Of a stretch of DNA of 61,750 nt, positions 1 to 13,080 are shown one piece after another (the stretch's first letter is position 1; every line of letters starts with the position of its first letter). The stretch comes from Ichthyophonus hoferi (lineage: Eukaryota > Opisthokonta > Ichthyosporea > Ichthyophonida > Ichthyophonidae): the NCBI GenBank assembly GCA_002751075.1, contig NAOQ01000031.1, forward strand, positions 215,701 through 277,450. Direction: 5' to 3'. Position numbers and translations under genes: made by a program. The notes under the pieces are model-generated. The model was not told where the DNA came from. It made no database searches and saw nothing but the letters and a program-made list of their open reading frames with translations.

Positions 1-135
1 GGGTATAAGGTAGGGTAAGGTAGGGTAAGGTAGGGTATAGGGTAGGGTAGGGTGGGGTATAAGGTAGGGTATAGTAGAGGATAGAGTAGAGTAGTAGAGT
101 AGGGTTGGGTAGGGTAGGGTAGGGTAGGGTAGTGT
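1..135. repeat. TAGGG/TAAGG short tandem array, G-rich
   Basis: The first 135 bases are made of GGGTA, TAGGG and TAAGG units with some degeneration. Near 107-131 there are consecutive GGG tracts separated by two-base TA spacers, which meets the usual pattern for a G-quadruplex on the + strand. It lies just upstream of the first visible SF1 exon, so it is probably intronic. It resembles the animal telomere unit TTAGGG but lacks the second T and is mixed with other units. Confidence 0.85.
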
Positions 136-286
136 ATATTTTAGGGTATAATATAATCTGCTAAGACAGAACATTCAATGCCATGCACTATTCTGTATAT
201 ATACATGTATCTATACATATACATATACATATACCTATACCTATATATACACATACTCACCCTCTCCCCCTTATCTCCCTCTATAG

Positions 287-533
287 ACACTGGCAATGTT
301 CCGAGAAAAAGAACCTTGTCAACAACATTATATGTCACCTATGTGGTGGGGCGGGCCATATAGCCCGTGATTGTCAGCAGCAGAGAGGTCCTGGTCGTGG
401 CCCGTATGGTGAACCGGAACATGGTGACCCTCGAGATAGACCGGACCGTGGGTATGGTTTTAGTGGGCCACATGGTGGTGTACCGGAGAAAAATAAGGTA
501 GGTAGGAGTAGAGGGTATTATATATTATCTCTA

Positions 534-580
<47 letters not shown>

Positions 581-1446
581 TCCATATGTAAAAGTATAGT
601 ACCTGGCTATAATTATACTAATAGTAATAATAATAATAATAATAATAGTTAAAATAATAATAGTAACAGTAATAATGATAGCAGCAACCATACTCATCTA
701 ATTTAATCTCCCACCTCTTCAATCAAAATCACAGATCGACAGTGAGTATCTGTCCTTTATGCAGGAACTAGGTGAGAACCCCGACGAATCAGAAGGCCCT
801 GCTAGTACCCCAACTACTAATGAGAACGAGACTGAGGCTAGGCGTCCCTATCACCAGGTAGTGTTGAATTATATATGTTTTTGATACTAATAGCACCGAT
901 AATAGGCCTAATAGTAGGCCTAGTCCCCCCTGCCATCAGGTATTGACCAATGAAATGTGTTATCTATTGATCTGTTGATTGCATAGATCTATATTAGATA
1001 TATATATCTACCTATCTATCTTTATCCATATATAATCTTTATTCATATATTTTTTAAAAATTCACTCTCCACCAATAGGGACCCTCGAATCCCGCTCCCT
1101 GGGAGCACCGTCCCGCTCCTGATAGACCGCTAATGGGTGGTCGCCATCCATGGGAACAGGGTGGGCATGGAAATGCGCCTACCCCCCCCTGGGAGAGGAA
1201 TCGTAATGGGAGAGACGACTATAGGTAGGTATCGTGTGTTGTAATTAATTAATGACATGATTATTTAATTAGAAATACCCCCATTGTAACTGGCATTGTA
1301 GATAGTGCAATTCTATATAGTATAAATGCAGTATAATGAGATAGGGAGCTGATAGTCTATCGTATGTATGTGAATGCACTAAACCCACTATAAGAAGAAA
1401 TGATATTAGTAATAGTGCGAAGAATAATTACTATTTTAGATATACA

Positions 1447-1478
<32 letters not shown>

Positions 1479-2635
1479 CATATGCATATGGTTTATGACA
1501 ATTACCGACTTATAATCATCCACTCTCCCTACAGTAATAACTTTAACGACCACAATGAACCCCCTAGACTACCATGGGATCATCCCCCTACACCCCCCGT
1601 TGGTGTCCATCAGGCCCCCTGGTTACCCCCTCCCCCTCAATCCAATGGCAATGCTCCGTGGGCTGGACCCACACCAATAGGAATGCCCCCTCCACCTCCC
1701 TGGGGAGCCCCTCCTACTAACCCCTGGGTATGTGTGTGCATATATATTATATTTGCGTATGTATGTATATATGTATATAGGATGTATCTACTGCCTCATT
1801 AAATCCTTTTTTAGTTCTTGCCACAAAACATGATTGCATGTCCCAAAAAATAACTGTATTGAGTGGTTACTAATAATAGTACATAGTTGGGTGATTATTA
1901 TTATTATTATTATACTGTCATCCTTTTTATTCCCGTGGTATTCTTTCTATTACACAATAAATATGCGATTTCTTATATTTACATGAAAATTTATGAAAAA
2001 ATAATTGTTTTTTTCTTCTTAAAGCTACTTTCCTTATCCCACCCATACTCTCTCTCCTACCTTATTTCCAAGTCAGTCATGATTGGATCAAAATCATATT
2101 TTTATCCAGTATGACCTTGTCCAATAAATTAATCTTATCATTGTCATTCAAATTACAAGGGGTCGATTCCAGACTTTACAACTTTTGTAGCCAATTAATA
2201 CTAGAATGAGTCACTATGAATGGATAAAATGATGGTAATTAATCAGCAATCAATCACAGGAGTGATGATGAAAACCATTATTGATGAGGAAATGGTTCAT
2301 AAGATATATCTGAATAACATGACCTAGTTCCTTAAAAATCATTTACATTAATTGCTAGATTAATTAGAGGTGTACTTACACAAATCAATATATACATATT
2401 GACTTTAACATTGATACAAAATAGCCATCGCTATCTTAATATCCTCTATTCGATCTAGTTATTTATATCTTAACAAATTTTACTAACCCACCTACCTACC
2501 TACACACAGGGAGCTCCAGCGCCACCTCCTGGCGGGATGTTTCCTCCTCCCCCTCCCCCTCAACAACAGCCACCACCTCCTCCCCCTCCCAGTGAGCAAC
2601 CACCACCACCTACCACCTCCTATCCTGGATACTGA
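287..2635 (+). CDS. SF1: Splicing factor 1 / branchpoint-binding protein, C-terminal exons (partial)
   Basis: SF1 recognises the intron branch point during early nuclear spliceosome assembly. Five exons are visible: 287-497, 735-857, 1079-1224, 1535-1727 and 2510-2635, all with GT-AG borders and matching phases, giving about 265 residues to the TGA at 2633. The first exon has the end of the KH-QUA2 region, then a CCHC zinc knuckle (CHLCGGAGHIARDC). The second begins IDSEYLSFMQELGE, which matches the conserved stretch following the knuckle in animal SF1 (DKEYLSLMAELGE). Exons three to five encode the Gly/Pro-rich tail with PPPPPW-like runs, as in metazoan SF1. The KH domain and N-terminus lie left of the window. 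I see no disruption. Identification rests on the knuckle plus the following conserved helix and is firm. Confidence 0.93.
2081..2478 (-). repeat. Dispersed repeat family A copy in last SF1 intron
   Basis: About 400 bases inside the intron 1728-2509 match, in reverse orientation, the sequences at 41686-42110 and 13903-14208. One family end reads like TTAAGATACAAATAACTAGA. The copy contains no open frame. It lacks inverted terminal repeats, so it is not an obvious MITE; it may be a SINE-like or other non-autonomous element. Confidence 0.75.
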
Positions 2636-3058
2636 TCACTGATTGAACAATAGGTTGCTATGTGGAACCAATGGCTATCATGGATAATAGATCGAGTGAT
2701 TTTATTGGTTGCCATTTTATTAGTAGCCAGATTGTATCTTAATATTATCCACATGTTATCGATTTCTCTCTTTCTTACATACACATCATGCACATATATA
2801 CACATATGTCCATTTCTGTGTATATATGTATCTGTCTATCTATATATGACCACCTCTTATCCTATCTGTGGTTAGCTAACTGGGTGTACTAGACTTTCCT
2901 TTCCAACGTTGCTTGAGTGTATGTAGGTGTAGGTTGGTAGGATCTTTTTATAGTTGGTTTCATTCATTAGGCGGGTGTTAGTAGTGTATGACTTTACGGG
3001 GTTATGGTTGGTCAGCACCATTGTAAACTGGATATTATTGGCCCATGTGATGACTTGT

Positions 3059-3064
3059 AATAAA
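3059..3064 (+). terminator. Candidate poly(A) signal of SF1
   Basis: An AATAAA hexamer lies 424 bases after the SF1 stop codon. The stretch 2636-3085 has no coding signal and is best read as the 3' UTR. Confidence 0.5.
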
Positions 3065-3105
3065 AATAGATGAAACCACGACATGTTATATTAAAGGTGT
3101 TAGAT

Positions 3106-3208
3106 AGACAGGGTAGATATAATACTACAATAGCTAAAATACTAGATATAAGTAGACAGGGTAGATATTATACTACAATAGCTAAAATACTAGATATAAG
3201 TAGACAGG
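3106..3208. repeat. 48-base tandem duplication
   Basis: A 48-base unit starting AGACAGGGTAGATAT occurs at 3106-3153 and again at 3154-3201, followed by the first seven bases of a third copy. The two full copies are nearly identical, so the duplication is recent. Confidence 0.9.
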
Positions 3209-3489
3209 TTTGGCCCCTGTGACCTATATCTATTTAGAATTGAAGGAATATCGAATTAAGGGTTTTTTTTGACGTATGCCCTTGCGTACATCTAGTACAG
3301 ATATGCCAAGGCATTTTTTATTATTAAAATAAGTCAGCAGAGGTTGAGGACCGGGCTCATTATGGAATGATACCAAAGATTGTTGATTATTATTTTAAAT
3401 AGGTCTCTGCTTTTGTACCCCTTTAGATATACATGTATATTATAATAAAAATATAATTTATTACCCGGTTTATTGATGGTTATTTGGTA

Positions 3490-3920
3490 TTCTCAGTAGA
3501 TACTACAGAATTGCATAACAATTTATTATTCACTGAGACAACCTAAGCAAAACCCAATCATATGGTTTGTATGCAATATCTGTTTAGCAAAATCTCCAGT
3601 TTTTGAAACCATTGAATATATTCAAAACGATAACTGTTACAGCTACCATGTATCCCAATAAAATTCGTTCGTGACCGACCTAGTATGTTGTCGTGACACT
3701 GGTTGTAATCTTGTATAAATGTAAATGCAGTAACGCCCATAAGAGGACGGCTCCACTGACTGCTATGACAGTGAAAGAACTATGCCAAGAATTGCATAGT
3801 TCCTAATAAACCAGATTGAGATGCTCTCCAATACTTCGAAGAAAATATCTATCTGGAAATCAAAAATTAATTGGAAACCCCAAAGTATGTGGACAAGTCA
3901 ATAGAACCACTACAGATTGT
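3490..3920 (-). repeat. Dispersed repeat family C copy
   Basis: This matches, inverted, the region 42200-43020. Read on the - strand it begins with the family C head (AGTGGTTCTATTGACTTGTC, near 3890-3915), passes a segment seen near 42290-42480, and ends with the segment seen at 42840-43010 and 50585-50765. No coding potential is seen. Confidence 0.7.
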
Positions 3921-5040
3921 TATTATTAATGAGTTAGAAGTACGATGCAGTCAACAGTGATTAGGGCTTGGTGGTTGTTGCATTATAAAATAATAAAACA
4001 TTGGAATTACATTATGATTGATGACCTCATTAAAAAGTAAAGAATATAATTGGTGGTTAATTATTAACAAATTGTCATCCAGTCATACTAACCCCTAATT
4101 AAGGTTATAATTGCAATAAAATAATGAATATAGCCACCTGATAGTATTGCCTGTTGTATTAGACTTATTATCGGAATGTGTGTAATATGTTAATGATTCT
4201 TTATTTATTATCTGCTATTAATACATTAGGTATTATATAGCTAATATATACAATAATAGAGAGATTATCTATTAAAACTTTGTAGTAATAAATCAGATTG
4301 TGATTAATTCCTGTATATTATATTATATCATATATACAATTGGATCTCAATTCAGTCTCATTGCATCATGTGGTTGAAATGGTATAAACCAATGACTGTG
4401 TGGTTGTAATGAGGCCTCCTGTTTTGTTTTCACACTAGTCTACCACCTGACATGCATCATTGCCAGGCAGGGTGACCACCTGTCTCACATTTGGTTGGAC
4501 AATCTCATTATGTTTACTTTTAAAATGTCACATATTTTTACTAGTTTTTAAGGTAAGTAGTAATATTAGTGGTCAATATGAGCATTGATTAATGAATAGC
4601 TGTTAATTATGATAATAATAATATTCAGTTGACTATTAACTAATAATCACGCAAATTAATTAGCTAACCTCTTAATTATTTAGGAATTAATTTATAATTT
4701 ATAGTCATTATATTATGAAATACATGGCAAATGATTGGTAAAAGTGATTAGTTTAAAGTTATTTATCAAAGCATGGTTTTTAAATAAAGATTAAAGATTT
4801 AGAAAAGCCAATCAAAGTGAATACTAAGAAATTTAAGTGAAAGTTTCTACATATATTGGATATACGTTATAAACTATTTAACATTCATTATGTTTGCACC
4901 TTTGAGGATGCAATTCTTCCCTATAAGTTTTATTGTCGACTGGTTGCTGGCATATAGTTTAATGCATTTTGTATTAATGTGTAAATAGTCCAAAAGAAAA
5001 GCTGTATACGAAATCAGTTAACAAGTAGTTGATATAGCTA
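3921..5040. other. Intergenic, no recognised feature
   Basis: AT-rich sequence. I see no coding exon, RNA gene or clear repeat family here; it may hold the degraded flank of the copia element that follows. Confidence 0.5.
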
Positions 5041-8000
5041 TATATTCACTTTCAGTGGTCAATAAGGCAGTTATGTTCTGCCTTTTAGAGAGCTAATCAG
5101 TCGATTTTCCAGCAAAGTAAATTATATATTCTGAAATGCTTCCTGTGCATGGATCAGTAGCAAAGTCTGCATCAGAGAAGGCACTGAGCATTAATGGTGC
5201 CATCCCATATATTACGCACTCTTCGGCTGTGGTTTTAAGATATTTTAGAAAGTGTATAGTCATTTCCCAGATGGCCATTGTGGGTTCACCCATGCATCAG
5301 GCGAGGTAGTTTATTACCAAATGGCAATCAGGTCAGCTGGACTTGGTGATCCATAATAAATATCCAATCAGGGTTTGATAAGCGGTGACGTCACAAGGTT
5401 CTGATTCCTTAATGGTACTAGTGGCCTCCTTGATATGTTCTGGAAGAAGTAGAGAGTAGGTTGGGCAGCAATGTTCCCGGTCATAAGATTTGATTAGATC
5501 CTGAATGTAGCTGGCTTGAGATAGTTTTAGGTTGTCATTGTATTTGTGAATAAAGTAGCCTAAGAAATCAGTAAGCTAACCTTTGTTCTTTGTTGAGAAT
5601 ATATTACAGAATGCCTTGATAAGGGCCTCCTTGTCAGCTACATGTTCGGATACAGTGAGTACATTGTCGACATAACAGAATAATGCAAGGTATTGACTAC
5701 TTGTTTGGGAATTGTAAAGACAAGGATCTCAATCAGTTAAGTACATGTTTTGAGTCTTTAGAAACTTATCTAAAATATGATTCCAACGTAAGCCACTTAC
5801 GTGGAATCTGTAGAGGCACTTGGATAATTTACATGTCTAATCTGGTTAATCGGCATCCTCCATTGTGGGAGGTTGAAGCATGTAAATAGAATTATTTAAT
5901 AGGGCATGTAAGTATGTGGAATGGATGTCAATTTAGGTCAGCTCATATTGGCGTCCAGCAGTGATGGCAAGGATGATTCGGACGGTTACAAAATTAGTGA
6001 CTGAGAAAGAGACGTTGAAGAAGTCCTTGTCCTTCCCTTCTATACTGCCTTGAGCACAGAGTCTGGTTTGGTGTTGAGGAACAATACTATTGTGGTCCTT
6101 TTTTATATGTGAAAAACCCACAAGCTTCAAAGTATAGTAGCATCCTTGGGGACTTGGCGTCATAGTATGAAGATCCAGGTATAAAACTTATTGATCATGG
6201 CAAGTTCCATATGTATGACATTGATCTAAGACATTTTGTCTTGAAAACAGATCGCCTCCTTGTAGTTCTTAAGGTCCATGGAGTTTGTGTTAATGGAAGA
6301 TAATGAGGCAGTGGTCTCTGTACTTGACATTAAATTTTCTCTGTACTTGACATTGAATTTATGGGCCGCTGGTGTTGACTATATTTTTGGCCACTGTGAA
6401 TTGTAGATGGTGCATAGTGGTTGTAAGGATGTATCTTGGAATCTGCGGCAGGTTCAGTAAAGTGGTCTAGGACATATCTCTCATCAGGGTGAGAAAATTC
6501 AGGCACTGGTGTAACAAACTATGATATCAATAGTGAGCTTAGCAGAGATGCAGGAATAGAGGTATTTGAGGTGTGCTCTCTTTGAAACCATATATTCTTG
6601 GAGTAGAGAAGTATGCACTGATGCATTGTTCATTGGAATAGTATTATTGATGAAGATGAGGATGGGATCGGTATCTGATTGGAAAGGATTATTGGCGATC
6701 GTTCAATGATGTGTGTTACGAGGAAAAATATTTTTTAAAAATATGCAGTTTCAGTGGATTGAAGAGCAGTAGAGTTTGCGGTCTAAAGTGATCCAACCGT
6801 TAATGTTGTTGTAGTAGCCGAGTAAGCATGCCTTCCAACAACATATAAGGAATTTAAACTTTCTGGTAGTGGGATTGGTCCTGTATTAGAGTTTACAACT
6901 GAAAGTGCTTATGCAGTGAACTGGAGCAGGTCAGCAATTCTATAGAGAATAAGAGGTTTGATTGATTGGTAGGGTGGTGGTCAGCATTAGGTTGTCAGTG
7001 AATACTGCAGCCCAAATAACATAATCCCAGTAGGTATGAGGGACATTTGCAGCATTCATGGCAACATGGTAACTCTGGCCATGGTGATAATTTATCTATT
7101 CATTCACTCTGAAAAACCATCTGATTGAGGTGCACATGGCAAATTCATTCAATGCTAGATCCCCCAAAATGTAAGTTAATGAAGAAAAGATTTTGATGTG
7201 TATTATGTTTCTTTATCAGTGTATAGGGTGGCAGTGTGGAGAGAGGAATATCTGGCATATGATGCTGCCATAAATTGGGAAAATAAGTTGAATGTCATTT
7301 TTGCTCTTCATGTAATAAATAGTGGTGTAATGAGTAAAATTTGTCTATAAAATGTGTTTGAGATGTGCATATCTTTCTAATTTTGTATGTATAGGTTAAC
7401 AACATTAATTAGTTCATGTAAAAATGACGTTGTCTTGGAATATAAATAACCCATATTTTTGTGTCAGACTCCATGTTTATTATTAGTTGTTTGATGCCTT
7501 TTTATCCTTTCACAACATATGTTGATCAGTGGTGTTAATTATTAATCAGTTCATCAATGTCAATGAGAGCAATTGTAAGAGATGTGGTTTTACCGAGAAC
7601 CTCTTAGAGCCACTTAAATTATTTCATATTAACTAAAATGATTTAATGCTATTATCTCCTAACTTTATTGGCTCTATAGCTAATTATTTCATTTAATGTA
7701 AATGCTTGTATTTTATGAAATTAACTACTAAATATATCTATTTAAGGCATTTTGTTATCAACCAATAATTGGCCAATCGTTGTGCAATTTGCTTGTTACT
7801 AGAATTTTTGGTTAATCTGTGTATTCATCCAGATTTGAATGTTGTGCAATATTTGTATGGCCCATAGTGTAGGATTCGTTAATCAGGACAGTTATAAATA
7901 TTTCTAACAAAAAGTATGAGCCAGTGGAATTCACTAAAGAATACAGGAAGGGAACCAATCCCATCATTGTAGATGGTTTCTAATGGATGATTAGTGTACA

Positions 8001-10074
8001 TTTGATGTAATGGGAGGGGGCTTGTAACAATTTGTTTTGCTGCACAGGCATTGCATGGGCCAATCTTCTTTGGGATCGTGATGTTATAAAGTTTTTGACA
8101 CACAATAAAACGTTTTGGTGAGCAGTGTATGAATTGGGAGTGTCTCACAGTATTTGGTTTTTATGTTGTGCATATGGAGCAAACAGAAACGACGAATCTA
8201 TTGAAAATAGAGATGTTAGTTGGAATATGGTTATAGCCATCCATAAAATGAGTATTGTGGTCAAGATTATTTTTCAGCAATGAGCAGTTGTTCGTAATTA
8301 ATATCTTTTGACTCTGAACTCTTGTCAGGATGTAGAACAAGTGTGGTCTAGAGGAGGAATATATCTTATTGCCATGGGTAAACTATGTAGGGTAAGAGTG
8401 TTGCCTTCAAGTATTGTAACGTCAGTGTCAGTGAACCTTGATGTATATTGTTGTTCACATAAGGTTGTAATGGAGAACGGGTTTCAATAAATTTCAGGGG
8501 CATAGAAAATGTCATGGAGTAGTATGTCTCAATCTACACCATTAATTATGTGATCTAAAGTAATCATGCCATAGTGAGTGGCACACACGTTGATTCTTTT
8601 GGCTAAGGAGCAGTCAAGCACAAGTGGAGTAAAGTTGGTGAATGCTTTTTATTGTATACAGATGTGGCGAGCATCCACTGTCAATGAGAACATTGCCAAT
8701 TCGAAAAGAGGTTGACTGTTGGTTTTGGTCCTGAGGAGGACTGGGTTCTGTTGTTGAAGAGGTATTGAGAGGTACAGTTGTTGTGCTCTTGAGCTCCAAG
8801 AGGTAGTGTGCTGCCATGTTAATATGTGATGAATGTGGTTGACTAGAGCGGAATTCATGTTTCAGTGGTTGGGTGATTAATTTTGCTGGTGCCTGGTTAG
8901 AACATAGTGTATTACCTGTGGTATGAAGAGTGCTGGCTGTCACTCATTTCAGAGAATAGAATACATTCCCATAGTTAGAACTGTTTTTGGTAAGGAAACA
9001 CTTGGCAATGGTATGGGTAACATATGGGTCAGTATAAAACTGGTAAGGATATTTTTTTGGGTGCTGCATGCATCCCTGATCTCTAGTATTGGCATGAAAA
9101 AATTAGTCTTGAATTAGTGCATTGATATTCAAAGACAGTAGTGGCTTCAGTTCTGGCCATTACATTGTATAAGCTGGGCCATGTTGGTTGAGCATAAGTT
9201 TGAAATGTATCTAAAGTTGGTCTGAGATGTGGTCAGGTGGATAAGAGAGTAATAGAACAAAGTACTTGGGCAGGTGCAAAAATGGCAAGAGAAATATTTT
9301 TAAAGCAGTTAGTTAATCCACTGTATCTGGTTAGAAATTCAGTAGGTGTTTCTGAGGGTTAAAGGCATATTTTGGCAAAAAACTTGGTTAATATATGGTT
9401 AATGTTGGTGTCTGCTGTGGTCCTGTAGTGTTTTTCTAGTAGCTGTATTTTGTTATATGCCCATTGTACCATATCCAAGACTTAGATTGACGCATTATAA
9501 TGCTCATTCTGACTAATAAAGTGGTGCAGGCATAATCTATATAAGGTGGTCATTTATTAGTATTTTCTATTTTCTGTCAATCATGAGGTATTGGAGCAGT
9601 AATTAGTCTGTGTTTGCAAATTGTTTGTTTGCATATCATAATCATTTCATCTTTCCAATTTTGAAGGTAAATTTTGGATTTGTGGTTGACATTAAAAAAG
9701 AAATTAAGATTGCTATTCTGAAAAAAAGAATTGATAGTATCTAACAAGTGAGTCGGATTTTGTATATTTTGTTTTGCTACTGTAGTTTGCTGTGGTTGGC
9801 TAATTGGTGTACTTCCTGCTTGTTGAGTTTGATCAGTTTCCATGAATCCGTCAGGCTTGGTATGTTGTTGCTGAGTTAGTATTTGGAATTGTGTAAATAT
9901 GTTTTGCATTTGTTGCGTGGTGAGTTGGTTCATCACTTAATTACACTGTGAATTTTTCTGCATTAAAGCATCAATGGTGTTGCAGAAATCTGATTGCATT
10001 TGTTAATAAGGTGTGTTATCATCCCTAGGTATCTGTAGCATATTGATATCTTGATCAGTGTTTATAGGTAAAGG
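5040..10074 (-). mobile_element. Ty1/copia retrotransposon relic
   Basis: This is a fossil copia-type element on the - strand. Reading right to left, the parts in order are gag (about 10.07-9.5 kb, Gln-rich), aspartic protease (about 8.7 kb), integrase region (about 8.2-6.5 kb), reverse transcriptase (about 6.3-5.4 kb) and RNase H (about 5.3-5.1 kb). Protease, integrase, RT, RNase H is the copia order, not the gypsy order. The frame is broken many times, so the element is dead and old. I could not define LTRs at either end. Its gag end abuts an inverted copy of the same gag region beginning at 10166. Confidence 0.85.
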
Positions 10075-10165
10075 GTTATGGGCCCTTCTTACACAACTTC
10101 ATTCAACAACAAACAACTCTCTCCAAATACTCAAGAATTTGTTATTGTTAATTTAACCACCTCCC

Positions 10166-12420
10166 CTTTACCTATAAACACTGATCAAGATATCATTATG
10201 CTACAGATATCTAGGGATGATAACACACCTTATTAACAAATGCAATCAGATTTCTGCAACACCATTGATGCTTTAGTGCAGAAAAATGCACAGTATGATC
10301 AGGTGATAGACCAACTCACATAACAAATGCAAGACATGCCTACGCAATTCCACATGCTAATTCAGCAACAACATACCAAGCCTATCAGATTCATGTAAGC
10401 TGACCAAACTCAACAAACAGAAAGCACACCAATTAGCCAACTACAGCAAACTACAGTAGAAAAACAAAATAGGCAAAATTCGACTCACCTGTTAGATACT
10501 GCCAATTCTTTTCTTCAGAGTTGCAATCTTAGTTTCTTTTTTACTGTCAACCACAAGTCCAAAATTTACCCTCAAAATTGGAAAGATGAAATGATTATGA
10601 TATGCAGACAAAAAATTTGCAAACATAAATTAATCACTGCTACAACACGTCATAATTGACAGAAACTGAAAAATACTAATCAACTACCACCTGATGAGGC
10701 ATTATGTGGATTATACGTTCACCACTTCATTGGTCATGAAGAGCACTGCAATGCATCAATCCAAGTCTAGGATATTAAGCACTAGGCACATAACTTTATT
10801 GAAAGAAGAATTTGATTCTGATAGGATTGAATTTAGTAGAGGACTAATTTGAAGGGGTAAATTTCCTCACTTGTATGAGGTAATTTGTTTTGCTATAATT
10901 TGTATATTGAACCACCATTGTTGTGTCTTCTGCTGGATTCATGCCAGCCCTTACTCTTTTTGAGTCATCAGTGTCAACAGAAAGGGATGCCTTGCTAATA
11001 TTTATGATACCAGCAACGTTGGGGATGTGTGTATGATTTGAATGAGTATATACTAATATTCTTTTCTGATCTTTTCTTGGTTCCTTTGTATTTATTCTGA
11101 TCTCTTTTTGTTTTTATTCATATTCCCACTTACTGATAAATTTAGTTTTTTATTATTATTCTTTCCACAATCCCCNNNNNNNNNNNNNNNNNNNNNNNNN
11201 NNNNNNNNNNNNNNNNNNNNNNNNNNNNNNNNNNNNNNNNNNNNNNNNNNNNNNNNNNNNNNNNNNNNNNNNNNNNNNNNNNNNNNNNNNNNNNNNNNNN
11301 NNNNNNNNNNNNNNNNNNNNNNNNNNNNNNNNNNNNNNNNNNNNNNNNNNNNNNNNNNNNNNNNNNNNNNNNNNNNNNNNNNNNNNNNNNNNNNNNNNNN
11401 NNNNNNNNNNNNNNNNNNNNNNNNNNNNNNNNNNNNNNNNNNNNNNNNNNNNNNNNNNNNNNNNNNNNNNNNNNNNNNNNNNNNNNNNNNNNNNNNNNNN
11501 NNNNNNNNNNNNNNNNNNNNNNNNNNNNNNNNNNNNNNNNNNNNNNNNNNNNNNNNNNNNNNNNNNNNNNNNNNNNNNNNNNNNNNNNNNNNNNNNNNNN
11601 NNNNNNNNNNNNNNNNNNNNNNNNNNNNNNNNNNNNNNNNNNNNNNNNNNNNNNNNNNNNNNNNNNNNNNNNNNNNNNNNNNNNNNNNNNNNNNNNNNNN
11701 NNNNNNNNNNNNNNNNNNNNNNNNNNNNNNNNNNNNNNNNNNNNNNNNNNNNNNNNNNNNNNNNNNNNNNNNNNNNNNNNNNNNNNNNNNNNNNNNNNNN
11801 NNNNNNNNNNNNNNNNNNNNNNNNNNNNNNNNNNNNNNNNNNNNNNNNNNNNNNNNNNNNNNNNNNNNNNNNNNNNNNNNNNNNNNNNNNNNNNNNNNTT
11901 ATTATCTCATCTTGTTCATGGTGTTCTTGAGTTATACTCTGATTCAGTCTTCATGGAAATTGAAGGGACGTCAAGATCAGCCAGTAGTATGGCAGCCATG
12001 ATTGGGGGAACACTCATCACCTGAAAGATTTGTAGAGCCTGATTACATTGTTGTCCACTGAAACAGAATTCATCACACTGTCTGAGGCAAGTACTCAATG
12101 GATATGGTTAGAAAACTTTTTAGAAGAACTTGGCATGAAAAAAAAATTCATGTTGCTATGAAAAGAGACAACACTTCGGCCATCATGATGACCGAAACCA
12201 CAGTACGGAGTGCCAGGCCAAAACACAATATATTGTGGCAGTGTTACATCATCAAAAAGAAGGCCTCTGCAAGGGAGATTCCTCTGGATTACGTCAACAC
12301 TCTGGAGAAGTGGGCAGACAGCATGATCAAGACTTCAGGACCTATTGCATATCATGGTGTCCAAATGCTAACTATGATTGATATTAGCTCACTCATTCGA
12401 GTAGTCTGATTCCATATTTA
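10166..12420 (+). mobile_element. Ty1/copia fragment, inverted partner, with assembly gap
   Basis: From 10166 to about 10780 the sequence is an inverted near-copy of the gag end of the element on its left. About 10.8-11.17 kb is AT-rich and not clearly copia. After the N run, 11899-12420 carries the RNase H end of a copia polyprotein on the + strand. Whether the two parts belong to one element cannot be told because of the gap. It is broken in many places and old. Confidence 0.7.
11176..11898. other. Assembly gap (N run)
   Basis: 723 undetermined bases. Any reading frame spanning it is an artefact. Confidence 1.
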
Positions 12421-13080
12421 GGAGATTACCAAGCCCTGGTAATTTAATGAGCCATTATCCTGAACTAATTTAAGTACGGGATAATACAATTATAATAATT
12501 AAAAGCCGTTTTCCTATTGGTGAAACTATTTAAAGATTGCCTTAAAACGTTCAATGATTAGTTTAACATAAGCAAGCTTATTCTTGAATAAGAAATCGAA
12601 TAGGCCCTTGCGCATCTCTTTGTGGTAATGTAATATTACCTATAATACATACGCTTCACCCGCCTGAAGTAGACGTAGAAAAGTATAGTTTCTAATTTTT
12701 GAGGAGATTTAACGCTTGGTATCAAGAAGCAATTATGTCTACTATGGATAATAGTTGAAGACAACTCCATTATTGGAATGGATTTTTTTACTCTTCTAGA
12801 TATAAATAAATACAAATAGAAACGAAATAAATAAATAAATAAAATGCTTTATTTTCCACCGAACAAGGAAGCAAAAAGTGCGTGACAGCATAGGTGCGTA
12901 GAGCAATAGAATGAACTCAATGAGCAACTCTTATTAAGCTGTTAAAAACAATATTCCAATGGTAGATGGAAATTATTGGTCAAGATATATTATTGGATAC
13001 TAATATAATGTACGGAATTCGATCTAGATCTGTAATGTCAATCATTGAAAAGCGTGTTTGTATATGACGTCATTAGTACT
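12421..13080. other. Intergenic, no recognised feature
   Basis: AT-rich; I see nothing coding. It includes a short AAATAAATAAAT run near 12828-12842. Confidence 0.5.

Noticed and set aside
1-135. True telomere at the window edge
   Set aside because: Units are TAGGG and TAAGG rather than regular TTAGGG, the array decays toward the right, and a spliced gene continues through the edge.
2150-2185. tRNA-like B box (GGTCGATTCC) in family A
   Set aside because: No matching A box or cloverleaf could be found; only a loose resemblance to a pol III box.
2081-2478. Family A as a MITE
   Set aside because: The two ends are not inverted repeats of each other and no consistent target-site duplication is visible.
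11108-12001. Long open frame across 11176-11898
   Set aside because: Made of undetermined bases; the same holds for frames across 24157-24755 and 42726-42823.
5040-12420. Host genes in the open stretches at 5-12 kb
   Set aside because: They match copia polyprotein parts in order and are degenerate; not host genes.
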